Assembly (NCBI GenBank): GCA_028821815.1
Contig: JAPKEY010000024.1
Location: 1-12,765 of the forward strand
DNA from: Candidatus Poseidoniales archaeon
Lineage (GTDB): Archaea; Thermoplasmatota; Poseidoniia; Poseidoniales; Thalassarchaeaceae
Direction: 5' to 3'
DNA length: 12,765 nt
Part shown: in pieces, positions 1-5,800 of the stretch
Layout of the letters: each line of letters begins with the position of its first letter
How positions within the stretch are numbered: the first letter of the stretch is position 1
Program-made: the position numbers and the translations under genes
The notes under the pieces: model-generated
Databases searched by the model: none
The model's input: the letters and a program-made list of their open reading frames with translations, nothing else
What the model was told of the DNA's origin: nothing

Positions 1-569
1 GACATTTCTTTGACCAGATTCAAAGGAATTTGTCGTTTCCCTGTGCCATTCCGCCATGCTGTGCATTCCCAGGTGAAATCATTCTCACCTTGCCACGCTA
101 TTGCGGCACTAGCTCCAACCAAACCACCCATTCCAGATGGTGTCGACCAAACATGATGGGGGTATGGCACTAATTCAGAAACCCTGTCTGCAAGTTCGAC
201 GTATTTCCTGACAGTATCCCAGTAAATGAATTCGGGTAACTTTCGAGATGATAGGATAAGTACCGGTTGAGCAGAATGGATGTCGTTTCCAGGTTGAAGC
301 GTCGAAAATCTTGCGGTGAACCAACCATCTAAACATGATACTAAGGAGGATTTTTCATCTGTTGATATGGAGGCTGCTAATGCACCATTTCCTCTTGTCC
401 TCCTAGGGGCGAATGGCCATAACCTAACAAGACGCGGGTCTTCAATAGAAAACCCGTTGGATGTCAAATGATTCAATAAATCGTTAAAATCATGCGTAGT
501 GCAACCGAATTCTCGTTCATCAGTATCATCTAGGCCAATCCAATATGTCGGGGAATCCCCGACGATCAT
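1..569 (-). CDS. tiaS: tRNA(Ile2) 2-agmatinylcytidine synthetase TiaS, N-terminal part (3' end outside window)
   Basis: I translated this frame by hand from the ATG at 569; it stays open for 189 codons to the window edge. TiaS uses ATP and agmatine to convert C34 of the CAU anticodon of tRNA-Ile2 to agmatidine, so that the tRNA reads AUA codons; it is essential in archaea and acts in the cytoplasm. Visible signatures are IGLDDTD (residues 11-17), GCTT (22-25, the phosphorylated-threonine region of the kinase-like TCKD domain in characterised TiaS), DPRLVRLWP (44-52), RRTRGNGA (56-63) and a glycine-rich GMGGLVGASAAIAW stretch near residues 144-157. These follow the family order. The remaining part, with the OB fold and zinc ribbon, should lie left of the window. 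The start overlaps the gmhB stop as ATGA, implying translational coupling, and there is only a weak GGAAA upstream. Family identity is seen directly; the activity is known from the family. Confidence 0.93.
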   Translation of the reverse strand, partial: MIVGDSPTYWIGLDDTDEREFGCTTHDFNDLLNHLTSNGFSIEDPRLVRLWPFAPRRTRGNGALAASISTDEKSSLVSCLDGWFTARFSTLQPGNDIHSAQPVLILSSRKLPEFIYWDTVRKYVELADRVSELVPYPHHVWSTPSGMGGLVGASAAIAWQGENDFTWECTAWRNGTGKRQIPLNLVKEM

Positions 570-1195
570 ATTTCCAAAGCATCACCTGCGTCGTTATCAT
601 CCAATAGCCGGTTTATGATTCCTGTAATTCCGACACTTGCGTCAACTCTGAATCCTCGGACACCATGCTGTATGGCGGCACCCATATCGGCGTTACGATC
701 CCCTGCCATGAATGATCTCCCCTCATCAAATTTACAATTTAATAAAGTGGAATCCGTGGTCACCTCAAGTGGTAAATTACTCAGCAATTGACGACCGACC
801 TGAAGCATTCCAGGTCCGGGTTTCCGGACTGGGCTGCATTCCCAAGGTGCATATGGTGAGTATAGCACTAAATCGACATGTGCAGCACTATTTTCTTCTA
901 ACAGACCATCCAAAATAAACTGATTCATATCTGCCAAATCGTCATGTGAAAACACCCCTCTATTGACTGGTGATTGATTAGTGACAATCACAATTCGAAA
1001 ACCTGCGTTACGCAAAGCAGCAACAGCATGACCTGCGCCTTCCAAAAGAACTACTTCATCGACATTTTTGACGTAATCTTCACGACCAATATTGAGGACC
1101 CCATCTCGATCTAAATAGGCAATTGACCCATCCCAATCATCTAGTGGCTCAACTGGAGCGCCAATCTCGGCAAGATGTCTTCGCGGGAGGTCCAT
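566..1195 (-). CDS. gmhB: HAD-family D,D-heptose bisphosphate phosphatase-like protein (GmhB type)
   Basis: A 209-residue HAD phosphatase of the histidinol-phosphatase/GmhB group, predicted to remove the 7-phosphate from heptose 1,7-bisphosphate in the cytoplasm during nucleotide-heptose synthesis. Motif I is YLDRDGVLN (27-35) with catalytic Asp29 and Asp31. Motif II is VTNQSPVNRG (71-80), motif III is the Lys in RKPGPGM (124-130), and motif IV is MAGDRNAD (163-170). Length is close to the family's usual 180-200, with about 20 extra N-terminal residues. The loop before motif III (about 111-124) holds one cysteine (Cys120) and lacks the CxH...CxC zinc ligands of E. coli GmhB. The start is supported by GAGGGG 5 nt upstream, overlapping the gmhA stop. 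The gap to gmhA is 9 bp and tiaS overlaps its stop. Heptose specificity rests on the gmhA neighbour and motif style; another sugar bisphosphate is possible. Confidence 0.85.
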   Translation of the reverse strand: MDLPRRHLAEIGAPVEPLDDWDGSIAYLDRDGVLNIGREDYVKNVDEVVLLEGAGHAVAALRNAGFRIVIVTNQSPVNRGVFSHDDLADMNQFILDGLLEENSAAHVDLVLYSPYAPWECSPVRKPGPGMLQVGRQLLSNLPLEVTTDSTLLNCKFDEGRSFMAGDRNADMGAAIQHGVRGFRVDASVGITGIINRLLDDNDAGDALEI

Positions 1196-1200
1196 TTCTA

Positions 1201-1206
1201 CCCCTC
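1201..1206 (-). promoter_or_regulatory. Shine-Dalgarno site of gmhB overlapping the gmhA stop codon
   Basis: On the minus strand GAGGGG lies 5 nt before the gmhB ATG and shares two bases with the gmhA TGA (1205-1207). It fixes the gmhB start and suggests re-initiation by ribosomes finishing gmhA. Confidence 0.6.
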
Positions 1207-1795
1207 ATGAATGACTCGGCAATCCCCGGCTGGCTTTCACTGCCTCTTTTACGATATGATTGATGATGAGTTGTAAGTCTTCGATCCTCTCCATTGATGT
1301 AGTGTCGCAAACAATTGCTACATCGGCCATTTCTGCAAGCGCACCACCATTTCCAGACTTGTAATTTCCAGTAATCCCTACCGTCCGAGCGCCTTGTTCC
1401 ATTGCGTAAGCGATTCCGTTCAAGACATTCGAGGAATTGCCACTACCGGAGTAGCCCACAACCAAATCAGTAGGTGATAGCCAAGTTTGCAATTGGCCCG
1501 CAAATATATTGGCATACGATGTGTCGTTTGCCCAAGCAGTTAGGGCCGCGATATTGTCCGTGTGTGCAATTGTAGGTAATCCCAACTCCTTGCTCCAGTC
1601 ACCAGCACTGTGACTTGGTGTCGCTGCCGAACCCCCATTGCCAATGAAGTGAACTTTTCCACCATTATCCATAACCTGAAGCATTTCTGTGTAGAGTTGT
1701 TCAACAGTTTCACGCGAGAGTGTGTTGAGTGCACGTGATAGGTCGGCGATATAGCCATCCATGAACTCACTGAAATCAAAGGTGTCTCCGGACAT
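1205..1795 (-). CDS. gmhA: SIS-domain phosphoheptose isomerase-like protein (GmhA type)
   Basis: A 196-residue single-SIS-domain protein, the usual GmhA length, predicted to isomerise sedoheptulose 7-phosphate to D-glycero-D-manno-heptose 7-phosphate in the cytosol. Seen (numbering from the ATG at 1795): sugar-phosphate loops FIGNGGSAATPSH (50-62) and SGSGNSSNV (116-124), then TVGITG (138-143). His62 and His180 match metal/active-site His61 and His180 of E. coli GmhA. The other two positions differ: Asp66 for Glu65 and Glu172 for Gln172. The SAAT..H...D pattern looks like the SIS isomerase subfamily found in GDP-heptose-type clusters rather than the E. coli form (from memory). GTG (1807) and TTG (1804) are in-frame upstream alternatives. 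I chose ATG 1795 because it lies about 31 nt from a TATA-like element with no ribosome site between, as expected for a leaderless mRNA. It is first in an operon with gmhB and tiaS. Confidence 0.85.
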   Translation of the reverse strand: MSGDTFDFSEFMDGYIADLSRALNTLSRETVEQLYTEMLQVMDNGGKVHFIGNGGSAATPSHSAGDWSKELGLPTIAHTDNIAALTAWANDTSYANIFAGQLQTWLSPTDLVVGYSGSGNSSNVLNGIAYAMEQGARTVGITGNYKSGNGGALAEMADVAIVCDTTSMERIEDLQLIINHIVKEAVKASRGLPSHS

Positions 1796-1822
1796 GCGAC
1801 TCAACACGGCGTCGTAGCGAGC

Positions 1823-1830
1823 CTATATGT
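1823..1830. promoter_or_regulatory. Shared divergent TATA-like element between gmhA and artA
   Basis: CTATATG occupies 1823-1829 on the plus strand and reads CATATAG on the minus strand, so the AT core is self-complementary. Its centre (about 1826) is 29 nt before the artA ATG at 1855 and 31 nt before the gmhA ATG at 1795. Archaeal TATA boxes are centred about 26-27 nt upstream of transcription starts, so both genes could be driven from this element with near-leaderless transcripts. No other AT-rich element exists in the 59-bp gap. This is inference from spacing. Confidence 0.5.
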
Positions 1831-1854
1831 GGCTTGCCGACCTGTGAAGCCCAC

Positions 1855-2841
1855 ATGGAGGACATTGTCGCTTCCGGTGTAACCTCAATGGGTGCCCTAT
1901 TCGGTTTGGATCTGGGACAAACAAACCTCGCCATTGTGACCATCGGTCTGATTTGCATTGGTACTGCATTTCATTCCAGCAAACTGAAAGCACGCTGGAT
2001 GTCGCCACTCGGTTGGGTTTGTGTTGGAGTATATTTCTATCTTGGAGCTGAACATTATTTCGAAATATCTGACCCGGTTCTCATTTTTATGTCGATTGCA
2101 GCCCTCCCAGTTTGTATCGCCTATGGAGGTTGGGAAGCGATATTGATTCGTGAAGGACGAACCGTTGAAGCTGTTGATTGGTTACGAGGTGCTGTATTCT
2201 GGTCTGCAATGCCATATCTTGCCATTCAACATATTCCTATGCTGAATGCAGGAATTGTTTGGTTCACTGCTTGGAATACATCGTTATTCTTACAATGGAC
2301 TGGAGCCGGTGATATTCAGCTTGGTCAGATGATGGTAGATCTAGGGACAACGTCAGAAACATGGGCCAATTGGAATGGTAACAGGTGGTTGCTCACTGAT
2401 ACATTAGGGGAGGGTGGATTTTTTGTCCCGATGGTTCATGCTGATGGAACGGAAGTGAATATTGGATTTGTGTTGGGATGCAGTGCCCTGCAATCAATGA
2501 TTGTCTTTGTAGGAGCGATTGTAGCTGTACGTAATTCACCTTGGCAGCGTAAAGCACGGGCACTATTGATTACGATACCACTCATCCACATCCTCAATGT
2601 ATTTCGCAATGCAGGAATCATTTGGATGCACGTTGAATATAATTCAAATTGGAGTCTTAATGGATTGAATATCTTCGACTTCGGACATGCATACGCGGCA
2701 AAGGTTCTCAGTTTAGGGGCGATGTTCTTGATGGCACTGGTATTATTCGATCTATTGCCTAAATTACATGCACATGTAATCTCCGTATTGGACCCACTTT
2801 TGCGAATATTTGGCGCAGGGCTGAACAAGAATTCATCTTGA
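1855..2841 (+). CDS. artA: Archaeosortase A-like membrane transpeptidase
   Basis: A polytopic membrane protein of 328 residues from ATG 1855 (335 from an in-frame TTG at 1834). I see about seven or eight hydrophobic segments. The sortase-like catalytic elements appear in the expected order near the C-terminus: Cys209 in GCSALQSM, Arg251 in LNVFRNAGIIW, and His278 in FDFGHAYAAKV. These resemble the active-site blocks of Haloferax ArtA as I remember them (C...R...R/H). Archaeosortase A cleaves the PGF-CTERM tripartite tail of secreted surface proteins and couples their processing to lipid attachment at the outer face of the membrane. No substrate gene with a PGF-CTERM tail is in the window. ATG 1855 is preferred because it sits 29 nt from a TATA element; there is no Shine-Dalgarno. 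The gene is divergent from the heptose operon and its last 9 bp overlap the 3' end of lhr. Assignment to the archaeosortase family is strong; subtype A is likely. Confidence 0.85.
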   Translation: MEDIVASGVTSMGALFGLDLGQTNLAIVTIGLICIGTAFHSSKLKARWMSPLGWVCVGVYFYLGAEHYFEISDPVLIFMSIAALPVCIAYGGWEAILIREGRTVEAVDWLRGAVFWSAMPYLAIQHIPMLNAGIVWFTAWNTSLFLQWTGAGDIQLGQMMVDLGTTSETWANWNGNRWLLTDTLGEGGFFVPMVHADGTEVNIGFVLGCSALQSMIVFVGAIVAVRNSPWQRKARALLITIPLIHILNVFRNAGIIWMHVEYNSNWSLNGLNIFDFGHAYAAKVLSLGAMFLMALVLFDLLPKLHAHVISVLDPLLRIFGAGLNKNSS

Positions 2842-5800
2842 CTTCAAGCGCTCGAGAATCTTGCCCTTGAGTGGCATATTGTGTTCCCATGCAAACTCTT
2901 TCATCACACGTAATGCTTCTTTTTCTTTCTCTGAATCACCAACGAAATCAGTTACATCAATTACATCATTTCTAGTATTGGCCTTGAAAGCCGCAATTGG
3001 CTCTTCATTCCAAAACACCATGTATGCACTCCCATAGCCAAATCTCTCCCTGAGCAGTGATTGGAAATAGGGTAGAAGTGGATCTGAAGGCGGAAGGACG
3101 AAATCACGCATTGGGGGTAGTTTATCAGCATCTTCTAGCAATTCTTGCCGTCCCCAGCAAACCTCATGCAAATCATCGATGAGGAAGCCCTTGATCAGAT
3201 GGCCTTCCTCTTCAAATTCATGCAATACACTGGATAGTTGCTCGGGTTTGAATGGACTCCCGGCTAATTTCTCAAATTGCTTTAACGTGATAACTGGATA
3301 TTCAGCAACCATTTCTCGAAGGTAATCCCTCTTGATTTCCCAGGTTTCTTTACCTTCAAGTCGCTTTACAGTTTTGAATCCACCTCGGTAATCCTGAACG
3401 ACGTGCCCTGAGCGGATTAGTGGTTGTACCAATTTCCTGAATTCCGCTCGCTTCATCGCATAACGATCCATGAAAACTTTGGCGTCAGAGTGACCAGAGA
3501 AGAATTCAAGGATATCTAGTAAATCTTCATCAGGTGCAACGCCCCGCATACGTAGAAGGCGTTGGAAGTGCTTGTAGGGTGCCCAAACTTGATGATTACG
3601 GAGATTGGTGCCCTGATGTAATTGTTGACTAGCAGCCATTGATTTCAAATCGACCCGGAACATCTCACAGCGGCCTCGTAGGGCGAAATCATCACGGATT
3701 TCCGGGATGTGGGAAACTGCCATTGTTTCGTTTTCCAAACGTGTATCTTGATGCAGGCGATGATGGTGGAATAGTGCACGAAGGGCAAGCGAACGCGGTC
3801 GAGGATCAACAACACCTCCACGGATGTATCGGAGATTATCACCCATCGTACGGAAACCGAGTTTTGCAACAATCGCCTGGATATTTTCATCGCAATCATG
3901 GATGGGCTCTCCATTGAATGCATGTAATACAGATACGTCGACAAGCGTGTCTTTGTAGTTGTCAAGCAGAATCTCAAAAATTTCCGAGAATTCATCAAGG
4001 TAAGCATGTGGGATGTGGACATCTTTGATTTCCAGATAGTCATTTACTTTGAACATCAAGATGCGGCCGACGGGATCAACACCTTTGAAAATCGGGTAAT
4101 ACCAACCCTGTTTGAGAACATAGCGTACTTCTTGGATGAAACGTGAACAGAACGGATCTGATTGCGACAATATACGCAACTTTCGATCTTCACGGTGTGC
4201 CCTTTCTAGAGATGTTGCATCTGAGGGCACACAGAAAAAGTCTGTTGGGTCCGGTTGTAGAGCTGTAACTCTGACAATTTTATTGCTATCCTCAAGTTCG
4301 CGCAGGACTTCAGCGAGCAATTCCACTGGATGGCTGACGAACAATCGTAATGAATGTAATTTAATCGGGCCGATTCTCTTGATTAATTCCTCTAATGCTT
4401 GGGTAAAGGGCATTGGTTCATAGACACCATGAACCCGATGGAAAAGAGACAATGAACGCTTGCGATCAATCAATTCCTCAAATTGCTTGACGAAAACCAT
4501 TTGACGCTCCATATTTGACAATGAATTTCTAGCATCCCTCTGAATATACTTATTCTCATCACCTCGCGGCAAATGACCCACAATTTCTGTTCTTTCTACA
4601 TTTACATGTGGTGGGATTTTTTCGGATAACTCCGCATCCATGTCAGAAAACCAGGGTTCTGGTCGGAGACCAAGTAGCATCGGAATCATCGCTTTAGTCG
4701 TATACCCCACTCGTGAATGGAGTAAACGCCCCATGATGATGTCTGAATCATGTTTCATATCCTTCCAATCAGCAAATCTGAAATTTTCGATGCGATCGAG
4801 TAACTCTTGCATCTTCGCAAACATCACATGCCCATCTTCGAGTGCTGTCAAAGCATCAGGATATTGCTTGAATGACTTTGTCAATAGTAAATTTTGGAGG
4901 GCACGATATTCGACAATATTGTCATCCCCGCCAGTGATAATATGCTCATCTATACGAAGAATAAATTCACCTTCCTCAGTTTGTTTGAAGAAGCCGATTG
5001 ATACAATATTGCGAACCTCAAGTTCATGTAGCAAAGATTCGATTTGAGCTTCAGGGAAAGGAAGTCGTTCGGAAAGCCCCACCAATGTTTTGGGTCCTTC
5101 ACTACCCAGCATATCGACGATCTTGATTCGAAGAGCTTCGTGTGGGTCCATCAATTTTACAGATTTCCAAGATGTTGGATTTGCACCATCAAATTTATCC
5201 GCTAATTCATACGACAGTCCACCGGTATACAACTCACGTAAATCATCCATACCCTCGGCACCCTTGGTTGCGAGTACACCGAGTGTTCCGTGAACTTCTG
5301 CCATTCGCATCGAGAACCATTTGTCATCAACTTCTGCAGACCCTGTTGCTCGTAATTTTGTAATCGAGCCTGACTCGGCCAGTTCAACTACCCATCCATG
5401 AATAGTTTCATGCTGAATATCGCTAAGTTTGTCTTCATAGAGAGGATTCTTGAGATCAGGATGCAACCCCCCACCCTTTTCCATCAAACGCAATAGCCCA
5501 TCTGCGTCTTCAGGAATTTTTGCCTTGCCTTGGAAGTAGAGATTAAGGGCATCATCATCCAAATCGGTCGCGCGTGAACGCCCACCTAGCAACCGGCGTA
5601 AAATTTCAGGGTCAATGTCCTTCACTAGGTATGCACGGGTACGCATACTGAGCAAATCTTCGAATGCTGCCATGTACAAATTCATACCAAGAACACTAGG
5701 CAAAGTGACCCTTGAATGCACGATTCTTACGCCTTCATCTTCCATCCGATTGACGAATTTTTCCAACTCTTCCATGTCTAGGTCGGTATGGAAAATTTCG

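Noticed and set aside
712..918. Plus-strand 68-codon frame antisense to gmhB
   Set aside because: It lies inside gmhB, whose HAD motifs are intact, and has no supporting signal.
2436..2828. Minus-strand 130-codon frame antisense to artA
   Set aside because: artA shows clear catalytic motifs in this interval; the antisense frame has none.
3645..4043. Minus-strand 132-codon frame within lhr
   Set aside because: It lies wholly inside lhr in another frame, with no motif or ribosome site.
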